Below are positions 25,813 to 35,051 of a DNA stretch of 64,000 nt, in pieces; position 1 is the first letter of the stretch; the number at the start of each line of letters is the position of its first letter. The DNA comes from Desulfovibrio piger. GTDB lineage: Bacteria; Desulfobacterota; Desulfovibrionia; Desulfovibrionales; Desulfovibrionaceae. The position numbers and the translations under genes are program-made. The stretch lies in assembly GCF_900116045.1 (NCBI RefSeq), contig NZ_LT630450.1:866001-930000 (forward strand). The letters are read 5' to 3'. Under the pieces are notes generated by a model. That model searched no databases. It worked only from the letters and a program-made list of their open reading frames with translations, and had not been told where the DNA came from.

Positions 25813-26171
25813 GCGGCCAGCGGCCTTGCGGCGCACAAGAGGGGCAACGGCCTGCGGGATGACACGGGCCAACAGCCCGCAGACCGCCACAAAAGGAAGC
25901 ACGGCCGGCTCTCCCGGCCGCCTTGCCCCCGACGGCCGGCGCCCTCCCCCGGGGGCCTGCCCAGACGAACAGGGATTCGGCCTGAGCGTGATGGAACGGG
26001 ACTTGCCGGTGGGGCACGATCCCTCCCCGAACATGCACGGCAGATGGCTTTCCGCCTCGCAGCATTGTGCCCCCGCTCGCTGGCAGCATACAGAAAATGC
26101 GCAGGACGGCATGTCGCCATCCTGCGCATCGTGTCCGTTTTTGCGGAGCTGCCTAGCCCCTGCAGAGCTGC
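25813..26171. other. Non-coding gap with converging terminators
   Basis: Between the EamA gene and uraA, which converge. Short reading frames on both strands have proline/arginine-rich sequences without family resemblance and no ribosome sites. The right end has a tandem copy of about 19 bases (GAGCTGCCTAGCCCCTGCA, near 26147-26175) that spans the uraA stop codon and duplicates it. Confidence 0.5.
26094..26141 (-). terminator. Terminator of the upp-uraA operon
   Basis: ATGCGCAGGA and TCCTGCGCAT (26098-26129) form a perfect stem about 45 bases after the uraA stop; the minus strand continues TTTTC, and a T5 run on the plus side suggests it also stops rightward transcription. Confidence 0.7.
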
Positions 26172-27431
26172 CTAGCCCTGCGGATCATCCTGCGGCAAAA
26201 GCAGGTTGAGGACCACACCGGTGACGGCCGCCAGGCCGATGCCGGCCAGCTTGAAACCACCGATACTGACCTGCATCCCGCCCACGCCGAAAATGATGAT
26301 CAGGGCCACGATGACCATGTTGCGGGGGCGCAGCAGGTCCTGCCCCGCGCGCACCAGCGTGTTCAGGCCCACCACCATGATGGCCCCGAACAAAAGGATC
26401 ATGATCCCGCCCATGACAGGTGCGGGGATGCAGCTGAGGAAGGCCCCCACCTTGGCGACCATGGAAAGCAGGATGGCGCACAGCGCGGCCCAGGTCATGA
26501 CCGCGGGATTGAAGGCCCGGGTCAGGGTCACGGCGCCGGTCACTTCGGAATAGGTGGTATTGGGCGGCCCGCCCAGCAGACAGGCGGCCATGGTGGCGAT
26601 CCCGTCCCCCAGCATGGTGTTCTTCACACCGGGGTCACGCAGATAATCCTTGCCCGTGACGGAACTGATGGCGATGATGTCGCCAAAATGCTCGATGACC
26701 GGTGCCAGGGTCACCGGGATGATGAAGAGCAGCGGCTCCCAGGAGAATTCCGGCAGGCTGAACGCGGGCAGGGCCAGCCAGGGGCTTTTGCCCACCGCCT
26801 CCCAGCTGGTCACGCCCATGATCTCCGCCATCACCAGCCCCGCGGCGATACCGCACAGGATGGGCACCAGGCGCAGCATGCCGCGTCCCAGCAGGGAGAC
26901 GGCCACGGTCACGGCCAGGGAAACCATGGAAATGCTCATGGCCGTTGCCTGGGGCATGGCCGGACCGCTCTGGCCCAGGGCCATCTTGACGGCCGTGGGC
27001 GCCAGCACGAGGCCGATGACCATGATGACCGGCCCGGTCACGATGGGCGGCAGCAGGCGCAGGATGAGCCCCATGCCGCGCCAGCGGATGAGCAGGCTGA
27101 TGAACACATAGAGCAGACCGGAAAAGACCAGGGCCCCCATGGTGCGGGGCATGCCCCAGGTTTCCACGCCGTAGATGATGGGCGCGATGAAGGCAAAGGA
27201 AGACGCGAGGAAGATGGGGACCCTGCCCCGCGTGACGAGCTGGAACAGCAGCGTGCCCACACCGGCGGTGAACAGGGCAACATTGCTGTTGAGCCCCGTC
27301 AGCAAGGGGACAAGCACCAGCGCGCCGAAAGCCACAAAAAGCATCTGCGCGCCCAGAAGGCAGTCACGCAGACGCAGCCTGTAACGGCAGGGATCGAACT
27401 CCCCGCCTCCGGTGGTGAGCTGTTCCGCCAT
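26172..27431 (-). CDS. uraA: Uracil permease (NCS2 family)
   Basis: Proton-coupled uracil importer, 419 residues with about 14 helices. NCS2 signatures are present: PIIYGVETWGMPRTMGA, IMVIGLVLAPTAVKMALG, the transport-site helix VTLAPVIEHFGDI (Glu and His in the substrate pocket) and LLGGPPNTTYSEVTGAVTLT. It follows upp by eight bases, so uptake and conversion of uracil to UMP are coupled. The 3' end carries a short duplication that includes the stop codon. Confidence 0.95.
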   Translation of the reverse strand: MAEQLTTGGGEFDPCRYRLRLRDCLLGAQMLFVAFGALVLVPLLTGLNSNVALFTAGVGTLLFQLVTRGRVPIFLASSFAFIAPIIYGVETWGMPRTMGALVFSGLLYVFISLLIRWRGMGLILRLLPPIVTGPVIMVIGLVLAPTAVKMALGQSGPAMPQATAMSISMVSLAVTVAVSLLGRGMLRLVPILCGIAAGLVMAEIMGVTSWEAVGKSPWLALPAFSLPEFSWEPLLFIIPVTLAPVIEHFGDIIAISSVTGKDYLRDPGVKNTMLGDGIATMAACLLGGPPNTTYSEVTGAVTLTRAFNPAVMTWAALCAILLSMVAKVGAFLSCIPAPVMGGIMILLFGAIMVVGLNTLVRAGQDLLRPRNMVIVALIIIFGVGGMQVSIGGFKLAGIGLAAVTGVVLNLLLPQDDPQG

Positions 27432-27439
27432 GCGGCCTC

Positions 27440-28066
27440 CTACTTGGTGCCGAAGATGCGGTCGCCGGCATCCCCCAGGCCGGGGATGATATAGCCGTGC
27501 TCGTTCAGGTGCGAGTCCACCGCCGCAGTATAGATCTCCACATCGGGATGTTTTGCCTGGACCCTGGCGATGCCTTCGGGCGCGCAGACCAGATTGAGGC
27601 TGCAGATATGCCTGCAGCCTCGTTTCTTGAGGATGTCGATGGTGGCGATGAGCGAACCGCCCGTAGCCAGCATGGGATCCAGGATGATGGCCAGGCGGCT
27701 TTCGATGTTGCGGGCCAGCTTGGCATAATATTCCACGGGTTCCAGCGTCTCTTCATTGCGGTACAGGCCCACCACGCTGATCTTGGCCCCGGGGATCATG
27801 TCCAGGACGCCGTCCATGAGTCCCAGCCCGGCGCGCAGGATGGGGACGATGGTCACCATCTTGCCGGAAATGGCCTCCACTTCCACGGGCCCGGCCCAGC
27901 CTTGCACCGTATGCTTCTCAGTGCTGAAGCCCTTGGTGGCCTCATAGATGAGCAAGCGGGCAATCTCATTGGAAACACTGCGGAATTCACTGGTGGACGT
28001 ACTGTCCTTGCGCAGGATGCCGAGCTTGTGCCGCACCAGGGGGTGATCCACTACATGGACTGCCAT
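27440..28066 (-). CDS. upp: Uracil phosphoribosyltransferase
   Basis: Converts uracil and PRPP to UMP in pyrimidine salvage. The 208-residue length is exactly that of the family when the ATG at 28066 is used; it has an AAGGAG site, while an upstream in-frame ATG at 28105 does not. Visible motifs are RAGLGLMDG, the PRPP-binding [20 protein letters not shown], and the uracil-binding [12 protein letters not shown] near the C-terminus. Operon with uraA. Confidence 0.97.
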   Translation of the reverse strand: MAVHVVDHPLVRHKLGILRKDSTSTSEFRSVSNEIARLLIYEATKGFSTEKHTVQGWAGPVEVEAISGKMVTIVPILRAGLGLMDGVLDMIPGAKISVVGLYRNEETLEPVEYYAKLARNIESRLAIILDPMLATGGSLIATIDILKKRGCRHICSLNLVCAPEGIARVQAKHPDVEIYTAAVDSHLNEHGYIIPGLGDAGDRIFGTK

Positions 28067-28108
28067 ATCCAACTCCTTGCTGTAAATGAAAAAAGTTCGG
28101 GGCACTCC

Positions 28109-28137
28109 ACGCTATGCTGCGCCCTGTACGCTGTCAA
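28109..28137 (-). promoter_or_regulatory. Promoter of upp-uraA
   Basis: Minus-strand TTGACA (28137-28132) and TAGCGT (28114-28109) with 17 bases between, about 45 bases before the upp start. I see no PyrR-type attenuator in the short leader. Confidence 0.6.
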
Positions 28138-28232
28138 GGCTTCGTGCAGGATCCGCGGGAAGGGACACGGTTTACAGCGCTCCCGCTTTGGCGTACCCAT
28201 AACCCACCGTTTTACTTTTTCAGAGGATCGTC

Positions 28233-29303
28233 ATGCCCCCAGTCCAGGACGTTGCCGCATTTCTGGCCATGCGGGACCAGGGCCTCCCGCTGCTGGATGT
28301 CCGCTCTCCCGGCGAATTCGCCCTTGCCCATATCCCCGGTGCCCTCAACCTGCCCCTGTTCACCGATGAAGAGCGGGCCAGGGTCGGTACGGCCCATGCC
28401 CGCAGCGGACGTGAAGGCGCCGTCCATCTGGCCCTGGAGCTGGTGGGCGGGCATCTGGCCGCCCTGCTTGCCCGTGCCCGCCACCTGTGCGGCGGCAAAC
28501 GCGAAGTCCTGCTCCACTGCTGGCGGGGCGGCATGCGCAGCGACAGCATGCGCTGGCTGCTGGAAACGGGCGGCTTCACCGTGCACAGGCTGGAGGGCGG
28601 CTACAAAAGCTACAGGACCTTCGTGCGCAGCGAGCTGGCCCGGCCCCGGCCCATCCTCGTGCTGGGCGGCTACACGGGCTGCGGCAAGACGGACATCCTG
28701 CTGGAGCTGCAGCGCCTCGGTTCGCAGGTCATCGACCTGGAAGGCCTGGCCCGCCACAAGGGCTCTGCCTTCGGGGCCCTGGGCCAGCCCGAGGAACAGC
28801 CCGGCAACGAGTGGTTCGAGAACCAGCTCTACGAACAGTGGCGGCGCTGCGATCCTGCCCGTCCTGTCTGGCTTGAGGACGAAAGCCGTCATATCGGTCA
28901 TGTGACCATGTGCGAGGAATTCTTTGCCCAGCTGGGACGCAGCCCGCTGGTCCGCATCCTGCTGCCGGCCGAGGAACGCGTCGCCCATCTCGTCCGCGAC
29001 TACGGCGGACAGGACATGCGGGAAGGCCTGCTGGCGGCCCTGGAGCGCCTGCAACGCCGGCTGGGCAGTGAACTGACCCGGCGCTGCCGCCAGTGGATCG
29101 ATACGGGGAATTACGCCGACGCCGCCCGTGCGGTGCTCCATTATTATGACCGCTGCTATGCGCATCAGATAGAGAACCGTCAGGCCCCCGTCCTCAAGGA
29201 ACTGGCCTGCACCACCGACGACCCGGCCCTGGCCGCCCGCCTGCTCCGCCAGTGGGAAGAAGGTTTGCCGCCGGACACGTTCGCCGCTCCCGCATCCCTG
29301 TAA
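28233..29303 (+). CDS. mnmH: tRNA 2-selenouridine synthase
   Basis: Replaces sulfur by selenium in 2-thiouridine at the wobble position of certain tRNAs, using selenophosphate (also called SelU/YbbB). 356 residues. An N-terminal rhodanese domain (about 1-130) carries the active-site Cys96 in LLHCWRGGMRS, and a P-loop domain follows with GGYTGCGKT (145-153). The conserved ESRHIG motif also matches. An AGAGGA site sets the ATG. Its presence implies that selenophosphate synthetase (SelD) is encoded elsewhere in the genome, as is common in selenoprotein-rich sulfate reducers. It precedes the next PLP enzyme by 23 bases and may be co-transcribed. Confidence 0.95.
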   Translation: MPPVQDVAAFLAMRDQGLPLLDVRSPGEFALAHIPGALNLPLFTDEERARVGTAHARSGREGAVHLALELVGGHLAALLARARHLCGGKREVLLHCWRGGMRSDSMRWLLETGGFTVHRLEGGYKSYRTFVRSELARPRPILVLGGYTGCGKTDILLELQRLGSQVIDLEGLARHKGSAFGALGQPEEQPGNEWFENQLYEQWRRCDPARPVWLEDESRHIGHVTMCEEFFAQLGRSPLVRILLPAEERVAHLVRDYGGQDMREGLLAALERLQRRLGSELTRRCRQWIDTGNYADAARAVLHYYDRCYAHQIENRQAPVLKELACTTDDPALAARLLRQWEEGLPPDTFAAPASL

Positions 29304-29326
29304 CCACCCCCGACAAGGAGGAAGAG

Positions 29327-30442
29327 ATGACCACACTCGCTGCGCTGACCACGCCCTGCCTGCTGCTGGAAGATGAAAAGCTGCAGGCCAATATGGACCG
29401 GCTGGCCCGCCGCCTGCACGAGCGCGGCGTCTCCCTGCGGCCCCATCTCAAGACCTGCAAGAACAGGGAGATCGCCCGTCGCTGCATGGAAAGCCCCACC
29501 GGCCCGGCCACGGTCTCCACACTGGCGGAAGCCGAATATTTTGCCGCAGGCGGCGTGCGCGACATCTGCTATGCCGTCGGCATCGCTCCCAACAAGCTGG
29601 AACGGGTGGCCGGACTGCGCCGGCGCGGCATCGACCTGAGCGTGGTGCTGGACAATGAGGAAAGCGCCCGGCTGCTGGTGGACTTTGCCCGGCAGCGGGA
29701 CTGCCGCCTGGCCGTGCTGCTGGAGATAGACTGTGACGGACACCGGGCCGGACTGCGACCCGACGATCCCCGTCTGACGGCCATCGCCGCCCTGCTGCGG
29801 GACGGCGGCCAGGAAGTCCGCGGCGTCCTGACCCATGCGGGGTCCGCCTATGACCTGCCCGGCACGGAGGCCATCACCGCCCTGGCCGCACAGGAGTGCG
29901 CCGCGGCCACTACGGCGGCACGGCTGCTGCGGGAAGCCGGTTTCCCCTGCCCCGTGGTCAGCGTCGGCTCCACGCCCACGGCCTTTTTCGGTGAGGATTT
30001 TTCCGGCATCACGGAAGTCCGGGCGGGCGTCTATGTCTTCCAGGACCTCGTCATGGCCGGTCTGGGCGTCTGCCGCCCCGAAGACCTGGCCCTTTCCGTG
30101 CTGACCACGGTCATCGGACGGCAAGGCGACGGCCGTGCCCTGATCGTCGATGCGGGCTGGATGGCCCTTTCACGCGATACGGGCCTGCCCTGGAAGCGGG
30201 ATGCCTTCGGCTACGGGCTCGTCTGCGACGAGGCTGGGCAACTGATCCCCGGTCTGCGCGTCACGGAGACCAACCAGGAGCACGGCATCGTCAGCGGGCC
30301 TTCCTGCCCCGCCCTGCCCGCAGGCACCCGCCTGCGCATCCTGCCCGTCCATGCCTGCGCCACCGCGGCCTGCTTCGACAGCTACATCCTCCTGCAGGAC
30401 GGCCGGATCAGCGGCCGTCTCGAACGCTGCCGGGGCTGGTAA
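29327..30442 (+). CDS. D-serine dehydratase/D-threonine aldolase-like PLP enzyme
   Basis: Fold-type III PLP enzyme, 371 residues. An alanine-racemase-like N-terminal barrel has the Schiff-base Lys42 in RPHLKTCKN, and the C-terminal domain has the His342-x-Cys344 pair (PVHACAT) that binds zinc in eukaryote-type D-serine dehydratase. That pair and the length favour D-serine (or D-threonine) breakdown over racemization. The start is set by an AGGAGG site; an upstream in-frame ATG overlaps mnmH. The gene 125 bases downstream is an EamA exporter. Confidence 0.85.
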   Translation: MTTLAALTTPCLLLEDEKLQANMDRLARRLHERGVSLRPHLKTCKNREIARRCMESPTGPATVSTLAEAEYFAAGGVRDICYAVGIAPNKLERVAGLRRRGIDLSVVLDNEESARLLVDFARQRDCRLAVLLEIDCDGHRAGLRPDDPRLTAIAALLRDGGQEVRGVLTHAGSAYDLPGTEAITALAAQECAAATTAARLLREAGFPCPVVSVGSTPTAFFGEDFSGITEVRAGVYVFQDLVMAGLGVCRPEDLALSVLTTVIGRQGDGRALIVDAGWMALSRDTGLPWKRDAFGYGLVCDEAGQLIPGLRVTETNQEHGIVSGPSCPALPAGTRLRILPVHACATAACFDSYILLQDGRISGRLERCRGW

Positions 30443-30567
30443 GGATCCGTTTCCCGGGGCCGCACGCGCAGCTCTTCTTGCTGCGGCCCCGCATCCGACG
30501 GTCCTCCGTTCGCTTTTTTTGCGGCTTTTCTCCCTGTCCGGCACACCAGTGACGCGAGGTCGTAACC

Positions 30568-31404
30568 ATGGACGGACATGTCCTGCTTCTTGTGCTGGCC
30601 GCGGCCCTGCTGCACGCCACCTGGAACAGCATCGTCAAAGGCGGCTCCAACAAACTTTTCGAATCTTCCATAAACGCCCTGGGCGGCGGGCTGGGAGCCC
30701 TGGCCATCCTGCCCTTCCTGCCCGCACCGGCGCCGGAATCCTGGGGCCTGCTGGCACTTTCCTGCTGTTTCCACCTGACATATTACATCTGCATCTCGCA
30801 GGCTTATGACAAGGTGGACCTGTCCATGGGCTATACCATCATGCGCGGCTGTGCCCCCATGCTCACGGCCCTGGCCCTGCTGCTGCTCGGCAACCACATC
30901 AGCCTCACCGCCTGGGGCGGTATCCTCCTGCTCTGCCTCGGCATCCTGACCCTGACCCTGGAGCATGTCCACAAGGGGGCCCGTGCCGCGGACATCCTCA
31001 TCTGTCTGCGCACGTCCCTGGTCATCGCGGCCTATACGCTGGCCGATGGACACGGTGCCCGGGCCAGCGGCAACGGCGTCAGCTATACCTGCTGGATCTT
31101 CTTCCTCAACATCTTCCCCATCCATGCCTATGTGCTCTGGCGGCACGGGCACACCTACATCAGCTATCTGCGGGCCCGCGCGGCCACGGGCCTGTTCGGC
31201 GGTCTGTGCGGCCTGGGCTCCTACGGCATCGCCCTCTGGGCCATGACCCTGGCCCCCATCGCCCTGGTGGCGGCCCTGCGCGAGACCTCCGTGATCTTCG
31301 GCATGCTTCTGGCCGTCATCTTCCTGCACGAACGGCTCTCGCCTCCGCGCATCCTGGCCATCCTCATCGTCATGGGCGGGGCCATGCTGATACGGCTCGG
31401 CTGA
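30568..31404 (+). CDS. EamA/DMT-superfamily transporter
   Basis: 278-residue inner-membrane protein, ten predicted helices in two repeats, closest in style to the small EamA exporters (opening LLHATWNSIVKGG, and SQAYDKVDLSMGYTIMRG in repeat one). The linker with HVHKGARAAD lies between the repeats. A GCGAGG site precedes the ATG. Substrate unknown; it follows the D-amino-acid enzyme in the same direction and could serve it. Confidence 0.85.
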   Translation: MDGHVLLLVLAAALLHATWNSIVKGGSNKLFESSINALGGGLGALAILPFLPAPAPESWGLLALSCCFHLTYYICISQAYDKVDLSMGYTIMRGCAPMLTALALLLLGNHISLTAWGGILLLCLGILTLTLEHVHKGARAADILICLRTSLVIAAYTLADGHGARASGNGVSYTCWIFFLNIFPIHAYVLWRHGHTYISYLRARAATGLFGGLCGLGSYGIALWAMTLAPIALVAALRETSVIFGMLLAVIFLHERLSPPRILAILIVMGGAMLIRLG

Positions 31405-31605
31405 GGCATCCCGGCATCCTCGCCATCCATGCGGACGGGCCATCCCCGCGCACGCTGCGGAGGGCGTCCTGTTCCTGCCCGGCGCCACCGGATGGCCCGT
31501 GCTTTTGTCCTCGCGTACACCAGCCGACGGCACCGCCTGATCCGGGCATCACCGTCGTCGGCATACCGGACTGCCAGCCCGCCCCGGTCCCGGCGCGCCC
31601 CCTCC

Positions 31606-32610
31606 TCACGAGTTCGGGAGGCACCCCGTGGCCAGCTGTTCCGCCAGCCAGGCAGCGCCCCACAGGCCGCTGTGCGCATCCGTATAGCGGCTGACAGGAA
31701 GGCGTTCCAGCACATCCAGGCCAGGAGCCATGAAGAACCCTTCTGCAAAGGCCGGGTGCTCCGTGACCGCAGGATTGCGCAGCACCATGCCGCCGGTAAG
31801 GAACAGCCCGCTGTAACACAGCGTGGCCAGGCCCCAGTGCGCGCAGGTCCGTCCCAGGAAGCGGGCATACCAGCGCAGGGTCGGACAATCATCGGCCAGC
31901 CCTTCGGCCGCCGCGGCAGCGGGCGCCAGTTCCCGGCCTGTCAGGAAATGGTGCAGCACGGCCAGCCCCCGCCCCGTGACGATGTCATCGGCCCGCAGCA
32001 GCGACCGCCCAAGCTGCTTCCGGGCAAAGAGCGCGAATGCCTCCTCTTCCCGTCCCAGAAAGGCAAAAGCCTGATGCCCGGCCTCTGACGGCAGGGGCAG
32101 CCAGCGCAGCCGCCCGTTGTCCACCTGCGGGACGAGCCAGCCGGCCCCCAGCCCCGTACCGGCCCCCAGCACGGCCACCGGCGCAGGCGCCTCTCCAGCA
32201 GAACGGCGTGACGGACAGGGCATGTCAGCCGGTCCCAGCAGATGCCGGGACCGCTCCCCGATCCGGGTCAGGCAGGCGCAGGCCTCGCAGACGAAATCAT
32301 TGACCACCCGGGCACGACGCAGGCCGAAGCGCGGCATGGCGGTTTTCAGATCCACCCGCAAGGGGGCGTTGCTCAGACGGGCCGTCAGGCCATCCGGCAC
32401 AGGTCCGGCGACGCCCATGACCAGTGCGGCGACCTGTGACAGCGACGTGTGCTGACGCTTTTCCCACTGTTCCAGCACGGCATCACTGTCCTTCAGGCGG
32501 GCCGTGGGACATGTTTCCACAGCGTCCAGGGCCAGCCCCCGGGCCGTAACGGTAAAACGGGCAAAACGGCAGTGGGTCCCGCCCAGATCGATGGTGGCAA
32601 GCATGTTCAT
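31606..32610 (-). CDS. glk: Glucokinase
   Basis: Phosphorylates glucose with ATP; Glk family of the hexokinase/actin fold, 334 residues. Motifs: ATIDLGGTHCRFARF (phosphate-binding loop), VMGVAGPV, RVVNDFVCEA with the catalytic Asp, LGAGTGLGAGWL, and SEAGHQAFA for glucose. The ATG at 32610 is preferred (GGAG upstream, protein begins right at the core); an ATG at 32634 is possible. It would use glucose released by the debranching enzyme and GH57 enzyme of the glycogen operon. Convergent with the EamA gene; the 200 bases between show nothing. Confidence 0.92.
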   Translation of the reverse strand: MNMLATIDLGGTHCRFARFTVTARGLALDAVETCPTARLKDSDAVLEQWEKRQHTSLSQVAALVMGVAGPVPDGLTARLSNAPLRVDLKTAMPRFGLRRARVVNDFVCEACACLTRIGERSRHLLGPADMPCPSRRSAGEAPAPVAVLGAGTGLGAGWLVPQVDNGRLRWLPLPSEAGHQAFAFLGREEEAFALFARKQLGRSLLRADDIVTGRGLAVLHHFLTGRELAPAAAAAEGLADDCPTLRWYARFLGRTCAHWGLATLCYSGLFLTGGMVLRNPAVTEHPAFAEGFFMAPGLDVLERLPVSRYTDAHSGLWGAAWLAEQLATGCLPNS

Positions 32611-32856
32611 GGTCTTTCGTTCTCCGTACGACATGTTCCCGCCAGCCTACGCATGACGGCCCTGCAGGTCAAAGCGGAAGCCTCCGCCGGGATGCGGCGC
32701 GGTGCCCACAGAACGACAGGCCGCGGACGCCTGTTCCCTTCTTCCCCATCCGGCGGGATGTTTTTCCTTGGCGGCCGCCTGCTCGACTACGGCCGCACAC
32801 TCTGTCATACTGCCGGGAACAGTGCCCGTCCTGTCCCCTTCAGCCCCGGAGTGTCC

Positions 32857-33183
32857 ATGGCCCGCAAAAACGACAAGCGTTTCCTTCAGGCGAACCGGGA
32901 AGCCCTGTTCGCCCTGGCCGCCTATGCCCTGTATTTTCTCTGGTGGTATCTGACAGCCTACGGTCTGGGGAGCGATGCCCCGGAAAACTACAGGTATACG
33001 CTGGGCATGCCGGACTGGTTCTTCTACAGCTGCGTGCTGGGCTACCCTGTGGCCTGCCTGCTCGTCTGGGGCCTGGTGCGTTTTTTCTTCAAGGACATGC
33101 CGCTTGGCTCTGACGAAAACCCGCAGGCACCGGAAAGGTCTTCCGCAGGAGAAAGCCGTCCCGGCCGGGAGGAACGTCCATGA
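32857..33183 (+). CDS. yhdT: YhdT family small membrane protein
   Basis: 108-residue protein with two predicted helices (about 16-36 and 56-80) and the YhdT/DUF997 pattern (ALYFLWWYLTAYG, GMPDWFFYSCVLGYP, VRFFFKDMPL). In many bacteria it precedes and overlaps panF, as here with a four-base overlap, so it is probably an accessory subunit of the pantothenate symporter. A CGGAG site precedes the ATG. The hydrophilic C-terminal tail is longer than in the E. coli protein. Confidence 0.9.
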   Translation: MARKNDKRFLQANREALFALAAYALYFLWWYLTAYGLGSDAPENYRYTLGMPDWFFYSCVLGYPVACLLVWGLVRFFFKDMPLGSDENPQAPERSSAGESRPGREERP

Positions 33184-34634
33184 CGGCTGCTGCCTCCACA
33201 CTGATCCCCATCGTCCTGTATCTGGCACTGTCCTTTGCGGTGGCCCTGTGGGCCGGCAGGCGCTCCCGCAAGCACGAGAACGCCTCGGGCTTCCTTGAGG
33301 AATATTTTCTGGGCAGCCGTTCCATGGGCGGCTTTGTGCTGGCCATGACCGTGGTGGCCAGCTACACCAGTGCCAGCAGTTTCATCGGCGGGCCGGGCGT
33401 GGCCTATACCGTGGGCCTGAGCTGGGTCCTGCTGGCCATGATCCAGATGCCCACCGTTTTCCTGACCATAGGGGTCCTGGGCAAACGTTTCGCCATGGAG
33501 GCCCGGGCCATGAATGCCGTGACCATCACCGATTACCTGCGCGTCCGCTACGGCAGCGACGCCGTAGCCATCCTCTGCTCTCTGGCCCTGCTGGTCTTCT
33601 TCGTGGCGGCCATGACGGCCCAGTTCATCGGCGGGGCGCGCCTGTTCCAGGCCATCACCGGCTATCCCTATGAGGCCGGGCTGGCGCTCTTCGGCATCAC
33701 GGTCATCGCCTATACCGCGCTGGGCGGCTTCCGCGCCGTGGTCCTTACCGATGCCATGCAGGGCATCGTCATGACCGTGGCCGCCGTCGTGGTGCTGCTG
33801 GCGGTGGTCCAGGCCGGCGGCGGCATGGAGGCCTGCATGTCGCGCCTCAAGGCCATCGATCCCGGTCTCATCACGCCCACAGGGCCCAAGGACGCCGTGC
33901 CCCAGCCCATGATCCTCTCCTTCTGGGTGCTGGTGGGCCTGGGCGTGCTGGGCCTGCCCCAGACGAGCCAGCGCTGCATGGGCTACAAGGACTCCCGGGC
34001 CATGCACAGCGCCATGATCATGGGCACGGTCATCATCGGTTTCCTGCTGCTGAGCGTCCATCTGGCCGGGGCGCTGGGGCGGGCCGTCATCCCCGACCTG
34101 GCCGTGGGCGACATGGCCATGCCCAGCCTGATCCTGGAACTGCTGCCGCCGTTCTGGGCCGGGGTCTTCATCGCCGGGCCCCTGGCGGCCATCATGTCCA
34201 CGGTGGACTCCATGCTGCTCCTGGCCTCAGCGGCCATCATCAAGGATCTTTATGTGCAGTATATCCTGAAGGGCGACAGCAGCCGCATGCCCTTGCAGCG
34301 CATCAAGCGTTTCAGCCTGGGCTGCACGGCCGCCATCGGCGCCATCGTCTTCGTGGCCGCGCTGGAGCCGCCGGATCTGCTGGTCTGGATCAATCTGTTC
34401 GCCTTCGGCGGTCTGGAAGCCACCTTCCTCTGGCCCCTGCTGCTGGGCCTGTACTGGCGCAACGCCAATGCGGCCGGAGCCCTGAGCTCCATCCTGGTGG
34501 GGGTGGCCTGTTTCTTTGCCCTGAGCGTCCTCAAGCCGCCCATGCACGGCATCCACGCCATCGTGCCCTCGACCCTCGCGGCCCTGCTGGCTTTCCTGCT
34601 GGGGAACAGGCTGGGGACATCGCGCCCCGCCTGA
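33180..34634 (+). CDS. panF: Sodium/pantothenate symporter
   Basis: Sodium-coupled uptake of pantothenate for coenzyme A synthesis; SSS family, 484 residues, about 13 helices. PanF-like features are EEYFLGSRSMGGFVLAMTVV, YTSASSFIGGPGVAYTVG, the SSS signature around GGFRAVVLTDAMQGIVM, and RCMGYKDSRAMH. The ATG overlaps the yhdT stop (ATGA), so translation is coupled. Confidence 0.93.
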   Translation: MTAAASTLIPIVLYLALSFAVALWAGRRSRKHENASGFLEEYFLGSRSMGGFVLAMTVVASYTSASSFIGGPGVAYTVGLSWVLLAMIQMPTVFLTIGVLGKRFAMEARAMNAVTITDYLRVRYGSDAVAILCSLALLVFFVAAMTAQFIGGARLFQAITGYPYEAGLALFGITVIAYTALGGFRAVVLTDAMQGIVMTVAAVVVLLAVVQAGGGMEACMSRLKAIDPGLITPTGPKDAVPQPMILSFWVLVGLGVLGLPQTSQRCMGYKDSRAMHSAMIMGTVIIGFLLLSVHLAGALGRAVIPDLAVGDMAMPSLILELLPPFWAGVFIAGPLAAIMSTVDSMLLLASAAIIKDLYVQYILKGDSSRMPLQRIKRFSLGCTAAIGAIVFVAALEPPDLLVWINLFAFGGLEATFLWPLLLGLYWRNANAAGALSSILVGVACFFALSVLKPPMHGIHAIVPSTLAALLAFLLGNRLGTSRPA

Positions 34635-34663
34635 CCATCCGGCCACACGAAACCAGAAGCGTC

Positions 34664-34691
34664 AAAGCCTCTCCGCCGGAGGGGCTTTTTT
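34664..34691 (+). terminator. Terminator of yhdT-panF
   Basis: AAGCCTCT / AGGGGCTT stem with a short GC-rich loop and a TTTTTT tail, 30 bases after the panF stop. Confidence 0.9.
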
Positions 34692-35001
34692 ATGAGGTAC
34701 GCCTATCCATCCGCGGTCCAGCCCAGAGAAAACAGGGGGCCGGCAGGTTTCCGACGACAGCAGGAAGACAAAACAGCAGCGTCTCCCTTCCACTCCGGCA
34801 TCACGGCAAGATCGCCCGCAAGACCGGCAGCCCCTGGCTGGCAGGAGGTCCCGGCCCTGCTTTGCCCGCGCCGGTCGCCCTCTCCGGCCCCAGCGCATTC
34901 TTCCCGGCCCCCCCATCCCGCGCCACGGTCCCCCGGAAGCAGGAGCATCATCCCGTACCGCAGCCGGCCGTCAGCCTGTCCCCTCAAAACCACAGGACAT
35001 G
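34692..35001. other. Non-coding stretch between converging operons
   Basis: About 310 bases between the panF terminator and the TRAP terminator. Reading frames here are low-complexity Pro/Arg/Gly translations without ribosome sites. I see no structured RNA or repeat. Confidence 0.5.
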
Positions 35002-35025
35002 AAAAAAGGGCCCCCGAAGGGGCCC
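35002..35025 (-). terminator. Terminator of the TRAP operon
   Basis: On the minus strand GGGCCCCTTCGGGGGCCC is followed by TTTTTT: a tight stem-loop 26 bases after the dctM stop. Confidence 0.93.
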
Positions 35026-35051
35026 TGGCATGACAGGAAGGGGATCAGCGC

